A stretch of 64,000 nucleotides of DNA. It comes from DAIODI01 sp046349255. GTDB lineage: Bacteria > Pseudomonadota > Alphaproteobacteria > Rhizobiales > Aestuariivirgaceae. A program made the translations under genes and the position numbers. Shown here piece by piece: positions 52,275 through 60,931 of the stretch. Location: the NCBI GenBank assembly GCA_046349255.1, contig JAXMCR010000003.1, positions 248,001 to 312,000 on the forward strand, given 5' to 3'. How positions within the stretch are numbered: the first letter of the stretch is position 1; the number at the start of each line of letters is the position of its first letter. The notes under the pieces are model-generated. The model searched no databases. It had not been told where the DNA came from and saw only the letters and a program-made list of their open reading frames with translations.

Positions 52275-53470
52275 CCGGCGCCGCCGTCGCCGACGACCCG
52301 AACGCGCTCGCGCGGCACAACACGCTCCTGCTGGCGTTCGCGCAGGGTGTCTACGGCTGCAGCATCACCGTCATCTACGTGACGGCGAGCATCATCGGCA
52401 TGCATCTTGCGCCGAGCCGCGAACTCGCCACGCTGCCGATCACGGCACTCGTCGTCGGCAGTGCGATCGCGGCGATCCCGGCCTCCATGCTCGCCACGCG
52501 GCTCGGCCGCCGCAATGCGTTCCTCGTCGGTTCGGCCGCCGCGATGCTGAGTTCGCTGCTGTGCGTCTACGCGCTCATCGAGCGCAGCTTCCCGCTCCAG
52601 TGCGTCGCGATGATGCTGTTCGGCATCTACCAGGCGTTCAGCCTGCAGTACCGCTTCGCCGCCACCGACCTTGCAACGCCGGACTACGTGCCGAAAGCGG
52701 TGTCGACCGTGATGTTCGGCTCGATCGCCGGTTCGGTGTTCGGCCCGCTGATCGTGATGATGACCAGGGACCTGTTCTCGCCGATCGAGTTCGCCGGCTG
52801 CTATGCAACGACCGCGGCGCTCGCGCTCCTCGCCGCCGTCATCCTGAGCCAGCTGCGCGTGCCGCAGGGCCACGCCCACGCCGAGGCGGCCGCGCGCCCG
52901 CAAGCCCCGCTCGGGGAGGTACTCGCAAGACCGGCGGTCCTTCTCGCCATCGTATCGGGCGTGTTCGCCTATGGCCTCATGACCCTGCTGATGGCCGGGA
53001 CCCCCGTCGCCATGGTCGGCTGCGGCTTCACCGCCGACGATTCGGCCTGGGTGATCCAGTGGCATTCGCTGGCGATGTTCCTGCCGAGCTTCGTGACCGG
53101 CGCCATCATCGCGCGCTGGGGCGCCGGGCGCGTCATCGCGGCCGGTGTCCTCCTGTTTGCAGCCGCCGGCCTGGTCGGCGTTTCCGGCATTGCGTTCTCG
53201 AACTTCGCGCTGGGGCTCGTGGCGCTGGGACTCGCCTGGAATTTCTCGTTCATCGGGGCGACCTCGATCATCGCCGGGGAGGGCCACAAGCGGCTTCAGG
53301 CGGTCAACGATTTCGCCATTTTTGCCACCGTTGCGATCGCCTCCTTCCTTTCCGGCTCGCTTATCGCCACGCACGGCTGGGCGTTCGTGAACACGGCGGC
53401 CGCGGCGTGCGCCGGCCTCTGGCTCCTCGTGGTGCTGGCGCTGCGCCGCCACGCCCCGAAACCCGCCTGA
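52271..53470 (+). CDS. Major facilitator superfamily transporter
   Basis: 399 aa from TTG 52271, chosen because it overlaps the nusB stop (TTGA) and the next in-frame Met lies inside a membrane helix. About twelve helices; the signature loop ATRLGRRNAFLVGSAAAM between helices 2 and 3 is of the MFS form, and the two halves are separated by a His/Ala-rich loop at about residue 198. Resembles YfkF-type drug or metabolite exporters; substrate unknown. Confidence 0.87.
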   Translation: MTGAAVADDPNALARHNTLLLAFAQGVYGCSITVIYVTASIIGMHLAPSRELATLPITALVVGSAIAAIPASMLATRLGRRNAFLVGSAAAMLSSLLCVYALIERSFPLQCVAMMLFGIYQAFSLQYRFAATDLATPDYVPKAVSTVMFGSIAGSVFGPLIVMMTRDLFSPIEFAGCYATTAALALLAAVILSQLRVPQGHAHAEAAARPQAPLGEVLARPAVLLAIVSGVFAYGLMTLLMAGTPVAMVGCGFTADDSAWVIQWHSLAMFLPSFVTGAIIARWGAGRVIAAGVLLFAAAGLVGVSGIAFSNFALGLVALGLAWNFSFIGATSIIAGEGHKRLQAVNDFAIFATVAIASFLSGSLIATHGWAFVNTAAAACAGLWLLVVLALRRHAPKPA

Positions 53471-53477
53471 ACCTCTG

Positions 53478-53600
53478 GTTGGCTCTACCAACGGCGAAGT
53501 TTTGCTCGGTTGCGTTTCGGGCGGCCTTTTGGCATGTATCGCCCCGGTATCAAGCGGGGTGATGGGGAAAATCCCGTTTCTTCAACCGGCTAAGCCGGTT
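53478..53600 (+). promoter_or_regulatory. Structured leader of hppA
   Basis: Several hairpins in series: GTTGG-CTCTA-CCAAC (53478-53492, just after the MFS stop), CCCCG / CGGGG (53542-53559), and AACCGGC-TAA-GCCGGTT (53584-53600), the last 27 bp before the hppA ATG. None has a clear T-run. They may terminate the upstream operon or control hppA. Confidence 0.4.
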
Positions 53601-53627
53601 TCCCGGGACATCAACGAGGACGAGGAA

Positions 53628-55775
53628 ATGATTTCCGCCCTTTGGATCATTATTGCCTGTGGCGCGCTGGCGCTTGTCTACGGCGTGTGGGCCACGCAGA
53701 CGCTGATGGCGGCCGATGCCGGCTCCGCGCGGATGCAGGAAATTTCCGCCGCGGTGCGCGAGGGTGCTCAAGCCTACCTGCGCCGCCAGTATTCGACCAT
53801 CGCGATCGTCGGCGTGCTGATCTTCGCGCTCGCCTGGTGGCTGCTCGGGCCTTACTCGGCCTTCGGCTTCGCGATCGGCGCCGTGCTGTCGGGCCTTGCC
53901 GGCTTCATCGGCATGAACGTCTCCGTGCGCGCGAACGTGCGCGTCGCGCAGGCCGCGACGAAGTCGCTCGCGGGCGGCCTCGACCTCGCCTTCAAGTCGG
54001 GCGCGGTCACGGGCATGCTGGTCGCGGGCCTCGCGCTCCTCGGCGTCACGCTCTACTTCGGGTACCTCACGGGGATGGCCGGCTTCGCGCCGACCGACCG
54101 CACGGTGATCGACGCGCTCGTCGCGCTGGGCTTTGGCGCCTCGCTCATCTCCATCTTCGCCCGTCTGGGCGGCGGCATCTTCACCAAGGGCGCCGACGTG
54201 GGCGGCGACATGGTGGGCAAGGTGGAAGCGGGCATTCCGGAAGATGATCCGCGCAACCCGGCGACCATCGCCGACAACGTGGGCGACAACGTCGGCGACT
54301 GCGCCGGCATGGCGGCCGACCTGTTCGAGACCTACGCGGTGACGATCGTTGCGACCATGGTGCTCGGCGCGATCGTGTTCGCGACGCCGGAACTGAAGCT
54401 CGCCTCGATGCTCTACCCGCTGGCGATCGGCGGCGCCTGCATCGTCACCTCGATCATCGGCACGTTCTTCGTGCGCCTCGGCACCAACAACTCGATCATG
54501 GGCGCGCTCTACAAGGGCTTCATCGCCTCCGCGATCCTGTCGCTGATCGTGCTCTGGCCGGTGACGGCGTGGGTCTGGGGCGGCATGGAAACGCCGCTGA
54601 CGACCGGCGCGATCACCTTCACGCCGCGCCACCTGTTCTACTGCGGCCTGACCGGGCTTGTGGTGACGGGCCTCATCGTGTGGATCACGGAGTACTACAC
54701 GGGCGTCGGCTATCGCCCGGTGCGTTCGATCGCCGAAGCCTCGGTGACGGGCCACGGCACCAACGTCATCCAGGGCCTCGCAGTGTCGCTCGAAGCGACG
54801 GCGCTCCCGGCGCTGGTGATCATCGCGGGCATCATCATCACCTTCAACCTCGCCGGCCTGTTCGGCGTCGCGACGGCGGTCGCGACCATGCTCGCGCTCG
54901 CCGGCATGGTGGTGGCGCTCGACGCCTTCGGTCCCGTCACCGACAACGCCGGCGGCATCGCCGAGATGGCGGGCCTGCCGAAGGAAGTGCGCCAGTCGAC
55001 CGACGCGCTCGACGCGGTGGGCAATACGACGAAGGCGGTCACCAAGGGCTACGCGATCGGCTCCGCCGGCCTCGGCGCGCTGGTGCTGTTCGCGGCGTAT
55101 ACGCAGGACCTGAAGTACTTCGCGGCGACCGCGCCCGAGGGGAACTTCTTCCACGGCCTCGGCGAGATCTCGTTCTCGCTGGCTGATCCCTACGTGGTGG
55201 TGGGCCTCCTCTTCGGCGGCCTCCTGCCGTATCTCTTCGGCGGCATGTCGATGACGGCGGTGGGCCGCGCGGCGCAGTCGGTCGTGACCGAGGTGCGCCG
55301 CCAGTTCCGCGAAAAGCCCGGCATCATGAAAGGCACGGAGAAGCCGGACTACGGCCGCGCCGTGGACATGCTGACCCGCGCTGCGATCAAGGAGATGGTG
55401 ATCCCCTCGCTGCTGCCGGTTCTGTCGCCGATCGTTGTGTTCGCGATCGTCTACGCGATCGCGGGCAAGGCTTCAGCCTTTGCGGCGCTCGGGGCCATGC
55501 TGCTCGGCGTGATCGTGACGGGCCTCTTCGTCGCGATCTCGATGACCGCGGGCGGCGGCGCCTGGGACAACGCGAAGAAGTCCTTCGAGGACGGCTTCGT
55601 CGACAGCCACGGCGTGAAGCACCTGAAGGGATCGGACGCGCACAAGGCATCGGTGACGGGCGACACCGTCGGCGACCCCTACAAGGATACCGCTGGTCCG
55701 GCCGTGAACCCGATGATCAAGATCACCAACATCGTGGCGCTGCTGCTGCTCGCCGTGCTCGCGCACGGCGGCTGA
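53628..55775 (+). CDS. hppA: K+-insensitive pyrophosphate-energised proton pump
   Basis: 715 aa from ATG 53628 (ribosome binding site GAGGACGAGG); upstream codons of the open frame do not fit the family. Membrane-bound pyrophosphatase with about sixteen helices coupling PPi hydrolysis to H+ export. Active-site segments GADVGGDMVGKVEAGIPEDD, DNVGDNVGDCAGMAADLFE and DTVGDPYKDTAGPAVNPMIK are intact. GNTTKAVTKGYAIGSAGL has Lys and Thr at the positions that define the K+-independent class (the K+-dependent class has Ala and Gly). Confidence 0.97.
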   Translation: MISALWIIIACGALALVYGVWATQTLMAADAGSARMQEISAAVREGAQAYLRRQYSTIAIVGVLIFALAWWLLGPYSAFGFAIGAVLSGLAGFIGMNVSVRANVRVAQAATKSLAGGLDLAFKSGAVTGMLVAGLALLGVTLYFGYLTGMAGFAPTDRTVIDALVALGFGASLISIFARLGGGIFTKGADVGGDMVGKVEAGIPEDDPRNPATIADNVGDNVGDCAGMAADLFETYAVTIVATMVLGAIVFATPELKLASMLYPLAIGGACIVTSIIGTFFVRLGTNNSIMGALYKGFIASAILSLIVLWPVTAWVWGGMETPLTTGAITFTPRHLFYCGLTGLVVTGLIVWITEYYTGVGYRPVRSIAEASVTGHGTNVIQGLAVSLEATALPALVIIAGIIITFNLAGLFGVATAVATMLALAGMVVALDAFGPVTDNAGGIAEMAGLPKEVRQSTDALDAVGNTTKAVTKGYAIGSAGLGALVLFAAYTQDLKYFAATAPEGNFFHGLGEISFSLADPYVVVGLLFGGLLPYLFGGMSMTAVGRAAQSVVTEVRRQFREKPGIMKGTEKPDYGRAVDMLTRAAIKEMVIPSLLPVLSPIVVFAIVYAIAGKASAFAALGAMLLGVIVTGLFVAISMTAGGGAWDNAKKSFEDGFVDSHGVKHLKGSDAHKASVTGDTVGDPYKDTAGPAVNPMIKITNIVALLLLAVLAHGG

Positions 55776-55814
55776 CACCCGAACTCGTCGTTCCGCAGGC
55801 TGCTCCTTGGCCGC

Positions 55815-56267
55815 TTACTGGCCGGGAGTACCCTGCGGGTTCAGGTTGCCCAGGTTCGAGAAGATCTGCTGCAGGATGGTGTATTCGCGACCGGCAGTCG
55901 GTGTCTTCCGCGTGTTCATGTTGATGATCTGCCCGTCTTCGAGCGTATACGTCGCAAAGCTCTCGACCTGATCGTTCGCGTCGAAGCGGATCGCCAGCAC
56001 CTTGCGCTGCGTCTCCTGCGGATCGAAGAACGCCTGCTGCTCGACCACGCTCGAGATGTAGTAGAAGCTGTCGCCGGCGGTGCGGATCGTGGCGGTGGTC
56101 GAGGGCGAACCGAGCGTCGCCTCGACTTCCGACTTGCTCATGCCCACACGCAACTTGTCGAGATCCTGCTGGCGCGGCAGATACCCGCGGTAGCTCACCG
56201 TGGGAGTGCAGGCGGCAAGGGCGAGGGCGAGCAATGATGCCGCAGTGCGGCGTGAAACAGTGTGCAT
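55815..56267 (-). CDS. bamE: Outer membrane protein assembly factor BamE
   Basis: 150 aa from ATG 56267 (ATG 56312 would add a non-signal extension). Lipoprotein: signal with lipobox LAAC at about residues 17-20. The SmpA/OmlA fold is recognised by LDKLRVGMSKSEVEATLGSP and FDPQETQRKVLAIRFDANDQV. Lipid-anchored part of the BAM complex in the outer membrane. Divergent from the cytochrome bc1 chaperone gene, the usual alphaproteobacterial order. Confidence 0.93.
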   Translation of the reverse strand: MHTVSRRTAASLLALALAACTPTVSYRGYLPRQQDLDKLRVGMSKSEVEATLGSPSTTATIRTAGDSFYYISSVVEQQAFFDPQETQRKVLAIRFDANDQVESFATYTLEDGQIINMNTRKTPTAGREYTILQQIFSNLGNLNPQGTPGQ

Positions 56268-56341
56268 GAAGATCCGATCGGTCGGCCGGGCCGATTCAGT
56301 GAGTGTGTTCAAAGAGGTAACCCCAACGGGGGGAGCATGTC

Positions 56342-56896
56342 ATGCGGAATGTGTTTCGGTTGGGGCGAAGCTCCGCCCGCGATACGGCGGGCCTCTACGC
56401 AGCCATTGTGGCGCAGTCGCGGCACCCGCACTTCTACGCCGCCTGGGGGGTGCCGGACACGGTGGCCGGGCGGCTCGAGATGGTGATGCTGCATCTCTAT
56501 CTGGCGGCCACCTTCATCGACCGGGCGCACCCCGACGGCAAGGCTGCCGCTGATGAGCTTATGGACCAGTTCGTCGCCGACATGGATAGCGCGCTGCGCG
56601 AACTGGGCGTGGGCGACCTCTCCGTCGGCAAGAAAATGCGCAAGGTGGCCGAGCTTTACGCCGGCCACGCGCTGGCGTTTCGTGGGGCGCTGTCGTCGCC
56701 CGACCGCGTGACGGCGCTCGCCGAGGTGATCGCGCGCAACGTCGATCCCGAGAAGCAGGCCCCTGCGCTCGATGCCCGGTCGATTGCTCAGTACACAGAC
56801 GAGGCGGATCGACGTCTGGCCGGTCTGTCATGGCAGGACGTTCGCCGCGCAGGACTGGGGAGCCTGTTTCCGGCGCCCGCCGAGGCTTCGCCGTGA
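56342..56896 (+). CDS. Ubiquinol-cytochrome c chaperone family protein
   Basis: 184 aa, helical. HFYAAWGVPDTVAGRLEMVMLHLYL and LGVGDLSVGKKMRKVAELYAGHALAF match the Cbp3-type chaperone for assembly of cytochrome bc1. Ribosome binding site GGGGGGAGC. First gene of a unit with the DUF177 protein, plsX, fabH, ihfA and merR. Confidence 0.92.
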   Translation: MRNVFRLGRSSARDTAGLYAAIVAQSRHPHFYAAWGVPDTVAGRLEMVMLHLYLAATFIDRAHPDGKAAADELMDQFVADMDSALRELGVGDLSVGKKMRKVAELYAGHALAFRGALSSPDRVTALAEVIARNVDPEKQAPALDARSIAQYTDEADRRLAGLSWQDVRRAGLGSLFPAPAEASP

Positions 56897-57351
56897 AGCG
56901 CGAGTTCACCCGCCCGGTCGACGTCTCGCGTCTCCCGAAGGAGGGGAGCACCGAGGTGATCGAAGCGACGCCGGACGAACGGGCAGTCCTCGCGCAACGG
57001 CTGGAGCTGCCGAAGATCCATGATTTAATCGCGACGCTCGCCGTGCGGCGCGAGGGCTCCGGCGCGATCCGCGTGAAGGGCAAGGGGACGGCCAAGGTCG
57101 AGCAGACCTGCGTCCTCACGCTGGTCGACTTCGAGACGAACGTTGCGCTCGAGATCGACGAGGTGTTCCGGCTGAAGCGCGGCATGGGTGGCCGCCCTGA
57201 TCTCGTCGAGTCGTTCGACGACGATGACGCCGACCTCGTCGATGGCGACACGATCGACCTCGGCGAACTCCTCGCCCAGGAGCTGGGGATGGCGCTCGAT
57301 CCCTATCCGAAGGCGCCCGGAGCGTCGTTCGAACCACAACCTGAGCGGTGA
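56893..57351 (+). CDS. DUF177 (YceD family) protein
   Basis: 152 aa from GTG 56893, which overlaps the preceding stop (GTGA). Members of this family bind 23S rRNA and are needed for its accumulation. Seen here: VKGKGTAKVEQTCVLTLVDFE, an acidic stretch FDDDDADLVDGDTIDLGELL and the C-terminal LDPYPKAPG. rpmF, its frequent partner, is absent. plsX starts 78 bp later. Confidence 0.9.
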   Translation: MKREFTRPVDVSRLPKEGSTEVIEATPDERAVLAQRLELPKIHDLIATLAVRREGSGAIRVKGKGTAKVEQTCVLTLVDFETNVALEIDEVFRLKRGMGGRPDLVESFDDDDADLVDGDTIDLGELLAQELGMALDPYPKAPGASFEPQPER

Positions 57352-57429
57352 ATTCCTTGACCCTTGCCACGGCCGGGCAACCGTTTATTGTCCGGCCCAT
57401 CGCCAGAAGATCCGGTAGCCATTTCGCTC

Positions 57430-58479
57430 ATGAGTGAGTCCATCGTCATTGCGATCGACGCAATGGGCGGCGATGCCGGTCCGGCCATGGTCTTGCCCGG
57501 CGTTGAACGCGCAACCGAGCGGCATCCGGGTGCGAAATTCCTGCTCTTCGGGGACCGTGCGAAACTAGAGCCGCTGATGTCGGCCAAGCTGCATGCGCAG
57601 GCGGAAATCCGCCATTGCGACGCTGCCGTCGCCATGAACGAGAAGCCAAGCCAGGCGCTGCTTCGCGGCCGGCGCGTCAGCAGCATGTGGCAGGCGGTCG
57701 ACGCGGTCCGGTCGGGTCACGCGCAGGTCGTCGTTTCGGCCGGCAATACCGGCGCGCTCATGGCGATGGCCAAGGTTCTGCTCGACACGATGCCCGGCAT
57801 CCAGCGGCCTGCGATCGCCGCCATCTGGCCGACGTTCCGCGGCGAGAGCGTGGTGCTCGACGTCGGCGCGACGATCGGCGCGGATGCCGAGCAGCTCGTC
57901 GACTTCGCGATCATGGGCGAGGCGATGGCGCGCTGCCTCCTCGGCATCGAGCGCCCGACGGTCGGCCTCCTCAACGTGGGGGTCGAGGAGATCAAGGGCA
58001 TCGAGGAAGTGCGCGAGGCGGATCGGCGCCTGCGCAGCTCGGCGCTGCCGATCGAGTACAAGGGCTTCGTCGAGGGCGACGATCTCGGCAAGGGCACGGT
58101 CGACGTCGTCGTCACCGAGGGCTTCACCGGCAACATCGCGCTGAAGACGGCCGAGGGCACCGCGCGCCAGATCGCCGGTTTCCTGAAGAGCGAGCTGATG
58201 CGCACCGCGTGGACAAAGCTCGGCGCGTGGCTCGCCAAGGACGCCTTCGACGCCTTGAAGGAGAAGCTCGACCCGCGCACCCGAAACGGCGGTGTCTTGC
58301 TCGGCCTCAACGGTCTCGTGGTAAAGAGCCACGGCGGGACCGACCCGATCGGATTCGCGGCGGCCATCAACGTGGCGGTCGAAATGGTCGAAAGCCACGT
58401 GGTGGAAAAGATCAGGACGGACTTGGATATCAAGGCAGACATGAAGGCGGACCCGGCGTCCGCCTCCGGGGCGGGCTGA
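57430..58479 (+). CDS. plsX: Phosphate acyltransferase PlsX
   Basis: 349 aa from ATG 57430 (MSESIVIAIDAMGGDAGP). Makes acyl-phosphate from acyl-ACP for phospholipid synthesis. ALLRGRRVSSMWQAVDAV, SAGNTGALMAMA and GFTGNIALKTAEGTARQI are conserved. The 9 bp to fabH indicate co-translation of the two initiation enzymes. Confidence 0.96.
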   Translation: MSESIVIAIDAMGGDAGPAMVLPGVERATERHPGAKFLLFGDRAKLEPLMSAKLHAQAEIRHCDAAVAMNEKPSQALLRGRRVSSMWQAVDAVRSGHAQVVVSAGNTGALMAMAKVLLDTMPGIQRPAIAAIWPTFRGESVVLDVGATIGADAEQLVDFAIMGEAMARCLLGIERPTVGLLNVGVEEIKGIEEVREADRRLRSSALPIEYKGFVEGDDLGKGTVDVVVTEGFTGNIALKTAEGTARQIAGFLKSELMRTAWTKLGAWLAKDAFDALKEKLDPRTRNGGVLLGLNGLVVKSHGGTDPIGFAAAINVAVEMVESHVVEKIRTDLDIKADMKADPASASGAG

Positions 58480-58487
58480 AACTGACC

Positions 58488-59453
58488 ATGCGCAGAGCTT
58501 TCATCGACGGGGTCGGCGCGGCGTTGCCGCAGCGCGTCCTGACCAACGACGAACTGGCGAAGCTCGTCGACACGAGCGACGAGTGGATCACCGAGCGCAC
58601 CGGCATCCGTCAGCGCTACATCGCCGGTGAGGGCGAGACGACCGTGTCGCTGGGCCTCAAGGCCGCCGAGAAGGCGCTCGAGGCGAGCGCGGTGAAGGCC
58701 GAGGACATCGACCTCGTGATCTGCGCCACCTCTACGCCGGACAACACGTTCCCGGCCTCCGCCGTATCGATCCAGGCGGGCCTCGGCATCACCCGGGGCG
58801 CGGCCTTCGACGTGCAGGCCGTGTGCTCGGGCTTCGTCTACGCGCTCACCACCGCCAACGCCTTCGTGCAGACGGGGCAGGCGACCAACTGCCTCGTCAT
58901 CGGGTCGGAAACGTTCTCGCGCATCCTCGACTGGAAGGACCGCACCACCTGCGTGCTGTTCGGCGACGGCGCCGGCGCGGTGGTCGTGCGCGCCGACGAG
59001 GAGGGGACGCGCAACGCCGGCATCATCGCCACCCGCATCCGCTCGGACGGCCGCTACAAGGACAAGCTCTACGTCGACGGCGGCCCCTCGACCACGGGCA
59101 CGGTGGGCCACCTGCGCATGGAAGGCCGCGAAGTATTCCGCCACGCCGTCACCAACATCACCGAGGTGATGGAGGAGACGCTCGAGTCCTGCGGCATCAA
59201 GGGATCGGACATCGACTGGTTCGTGCCGCACCAGGCGAACAAGCGCATCCTCGACGGCACGGCGCGGAGATTCGGCATTCCGGAGGACAAGGTCGTGGTC
59301 ACGGTGGACGTCCACGGCAATACCTCGGCGGCCTCCATCCCGCTCGCGCTGCACACGGCGGTGAGCGACGGGCGCATCCAGAAGGGCGACCTCGTGCTGA
59401 TGGAAGCAATGGGCGGCGGCTTCACCTGGGGCGCGGTGCTGGTGCGCTGGTAA
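58488..59453 (+). CDS. fabH: 3-oxoacyl-[acyl-carrier-protein] synthase III
   Basis: 321 aa from ATG 58488. Initiates fatty acid synthesis by condensing acetyl-CoA with malonyl-ACP. Catalytic Cys in VQAVCSGFVYAL, His in VPHQANKRIL, Asn in VHGNTSAASIPLAL. Followed by a hairpin and the ihfA promoter. Confidence 0.97.
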   Translation: MRRAFIDGVGAALPQRVLTNDELAKLVDTSDEWITERTGIRQRYIAGEGETTVSLGLKAAEKALEASAVKAEDIDLVICATSTPDNTFPASAVSIQAGLGITRGAAFDVQAVCSGFVYALTTANAFVQTGQATNCLVIGSETFSRILDWKDRTTCVLFGDGAGAVVVRADEEGTRNAGIIATRIRSDGRYKDKLYVDGGPSTTGTVGHLRMEGREVFRHAVTNITEVMEETLESCGIKGSDIDWFVPHQANKRILDGTARRFGIPEDKVVVTVDVHGNTSAASIPLALHTAVSDGRIQKGDLVLMEAMGGGFTWGAVLVRW

Positions 59454-59458
59454 GGGGC

Positions 59459-59480
59459 GCGAAACGGCATCGCGTTTCGC
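59459..59480 (+). terminator. Hairpin after fabH
   Basis: Perfect eight-base stem GCGAAACG / CGTTTCGC around GCATCG, 6 bp after the fabH stop, followed by the T-rich TCCTCAATTGATTTGTT. It plausibly ends the plsX-fabH transcript, though the T-run is interrupted. Confidence 0.5.
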
Positions 59481-59495
59481 TCCTCAATTGATTTG

Positions 59496-59524
59496 TTGAC
59501 CCGTAACCCCCTGAAAGATAGGCT
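59496..59524 (+). promoter_or_regulatory. Promoter of ihfA
   Basis: -35 TTGACC (59496-59501), 17-bp spacer, -10 TAGGCT (59519-59524), 27 bp before the ihfA GTG. Good match to alphaproteobacterial housekeeping promoters. Confidence 0.55.
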
Positions 59525-59551
59525 CTATCGGGGTTCAATGGGGGTCCGGCA

Positions 59552-59851
59552 GTGAGCAAGACATTGACGCGAGCGGACCTGAGCGAAGCGGTTCACCGGC
59601 AGGTGGGGCTGTCGCGGACCGATTCCGCCGAGCTCGTCAAGGAAGTGCTGGAGTCGATGGCCTCCGCGCTCGCCAAGGGCGAGAACGTGAAGCTGTCGTC
59701 GTTCGGCACCTTCATCGTGCGCACCAAGAAGGGCCGCATGGGCCGCAATCCGAAGACGGGCCAGGAAGTGCCGATCACGCCGCGCAAGGTGCTCGTGTTC
59801 CGGCCGAGCCAGATCATGAAGAACCGCGTGAACGGCCTGAGCGAAGGCTAG
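59552..59851 (+). CDS. ihfA: Integration host factor subunit alpha
   Basis: 99 aa from GTG 59552. HU/IHF fold: LTRADLSEAVHRQVGLSRTD, KLSSFGTFIVRTKKGRMGRN and the DNA-intercalating arm RNPKTGQEVPITPRKVLVF with its Pro. Alpha subunit by context with the MerR gene and by the N-terminal sequence. Confidence 0.95.
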   Translation: MSKTLTRADLSEAVHRQVGLSRTDSAELVKEVLESMASALAKGENVKLSSFGTFIVRTKKGRMGRNPKTGQEVPITPRKVLVFRPSQIMKNRVNGLSEG

Positions 59852-59870
59852 GAGCGAGGGCGAGAACGCC

Positions 59871-60320
59871 GTGCTGAGGAACGCCATCGATACTGCCGAG
59901 AAGGCCCCGGACGCGTTCCGCTCGATCAGCGAGGTCGCGACCTCGCTCGCCGTGCCGCAGCACGTGCTGCGCTTCTGGGAGACGCGCTTCAACCAAATCC
60001 GCCCGATGAAGCGGGCAGGGGGCCGCAGGCTCTACCGCCCCGAAGACGTCGACCTCATCAAGGGCATCAAGTCGCTTCTGTACGAACACCGCTACACAAT
60101 CCGCGGCGTGCAGGCGATCCTCAAGGAGAAGGGCGCCCAGACCGTCATCGCGATCGGCCGGGGCGCCAAGGTCGAGCCGCCGGCGCCGCAGCCGGGCGTT
60201 CCTGCTGCGGCGATCTCCACGCCCGTCCGGAACGGCCAGGTGCTCGACGTGGAGGAACTGCGCCTCGCCCTGACCGACCTTGCCGCAGCGCGCCGGATCC
60301 TCGAAACCATCGACGTCTGA
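59871..60320 (+). CDS. MerR family transcriptional regulator
   Basis: 149 aa from GTG 59871. N-terminal winged helix (ISEVATSLAVPQHVLRFWETRF ... GRRLYRPEDVDLIKGIKSLL), then YTIRGVQAILKEKG; the C-terminal half is short and lacks metal-binding cysteines. Its position next to ihfA is conserved in alphaproteobacteria. Target unknown. Confidence 0.92.
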   Translation: MLRNAIDTAEKAPDAFRSISEVATSLAVPQHVLRFWETRFNQIRPMKRAGGRRLYRPEDVDLIKGIKSLLYEHRYTIRGVQAILKEKGAQTVIAIGRGAKVEPPAPQPGVPAAAISTPVRNGQVLDVEELRLALTDLAAARRILETIDV

Positions 60321-60349
60321 TTGGTCTTTCTCCCCTCAGGTTCGGGTGC

Positions 60350-60355
60350 TATAGA
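60350..60355 (+). promoter_or_regulatory. -10-like element before tRNA-Pro
   Basis: TATAGA ends 9 bp before the tRNA, right for a short leader, but no -35 at 16-18 bp is convincing (nearest TTGGTC is 23 bp away). Confidence 0.3.
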
Positions 60356-60364
60356 CCGCCCCGT

Positions 60365-60441
60365 CGGAGCGTAGCGCAGCCCGGTAGCGCACTACTCTGG
60401 GGGGGTAGGGGTCGCGGGTTCGAATCCCGCCGCTCCGACCA
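60365..60441 (+). tRNA. tRNA-Pro (GGG)
   Basis: 77 nt. Acceptor CGGAGCG pairs with CGCTCCG, D arm GCGCAGCCCGGTAGCGC, anticodon stem CTACT / GGTAG around CTGGGGG with anticodon GGG, T loop GGTTCGAATCC, CCA encoded. Confidence 0.95.
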
Positions 60442-60478
60442 TTCCATCGTTTCTCCCCCCGCGGATGGGCAGGTAGCC

Positions 60479-60691
60479 ATGGCATTCGAGGAACTGAAGG
60501 CGCAGATCGCCACCCTGCTCGAGGGGCTCGAGGACCAGCCCGAGGACCCGCGCGAGCTTTACGAGATGATCCGCGAGAAGCTCGAGCAGCTGAAGGCCAT
60601 GGGCCTGCCGCTGCCGGCCGATCTGGTCGAGCTCGAGAAGCGCCTCGAGGCTGATTTCGAGACGCCGGAAAAAGACGACAAATCCGCGTGA
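60479..60691 (+). CDS. Small acidic coiled-coil-like protein
   Basis: 70 aa, almost entirely helical and charged (ELKAQIATLLEGLEDQPEDP; LYEMIREKLEQLKAMGLPLP; LVELEKRLEADFE). No signal or membrane segment. Resembles small conserved hypotheticals of Rhizobiales; no function known. It is 37 bp after tRNA-Pro and ends one base before the convergent DUF2842 gene's stop. Confidence 0.7.
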   Translation: MAFEELKAQIATLLEGLEDQPEDPRELYEMIREKLEQLKAMGLPLPADLVELEKRLEADFETPEKDDKSA

Positions 60692-60895
60692 TCAGTCCTT
60701 CGGCGACATCCAGCGGATGATCGCCATGACCACAGGAAGCCAGGCGATGCCGGCGATCAGGAAGCCGACCAGCTCGATCACCGGCCCGCGCCCCGCGACG
60801 AAATCGCCCGTGACGGCCATCGCCACGAGGCAGTAGATCACGAGAAAGACGACGGTCGCGATGACCCCGAGGAACTTTCTCTGCCGCGTCGTCAT
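60692..60895 (-). CDS. DUF2842 membrane protein
   Basis: 67 aa from ATG 60895. Two membrane helices (FLGVIATVVFLVIYCLVAMA and IELVGFLIAGIAWLPVVMAI) and the C-terminal WMSPKD are characteristic of DUF2842 in alphaproteobacteria. Divergent from ctaA, 36 bp apart; function unknown, though the association with ctaA is recurrent as far as I recall. Confidence 0.88.
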   Translation of the reverse strand: MTTRQRKFLGVIATVVFLVIYCLVAMAVTGDFVAGRGPVIELVGFLIAGIAWLPVVMAIIRWMSPKD

Positions 60896-60931
60896 CTCAG
60901 GTGTTCCGGGTGATGAAGAGTTTCGAACGTC

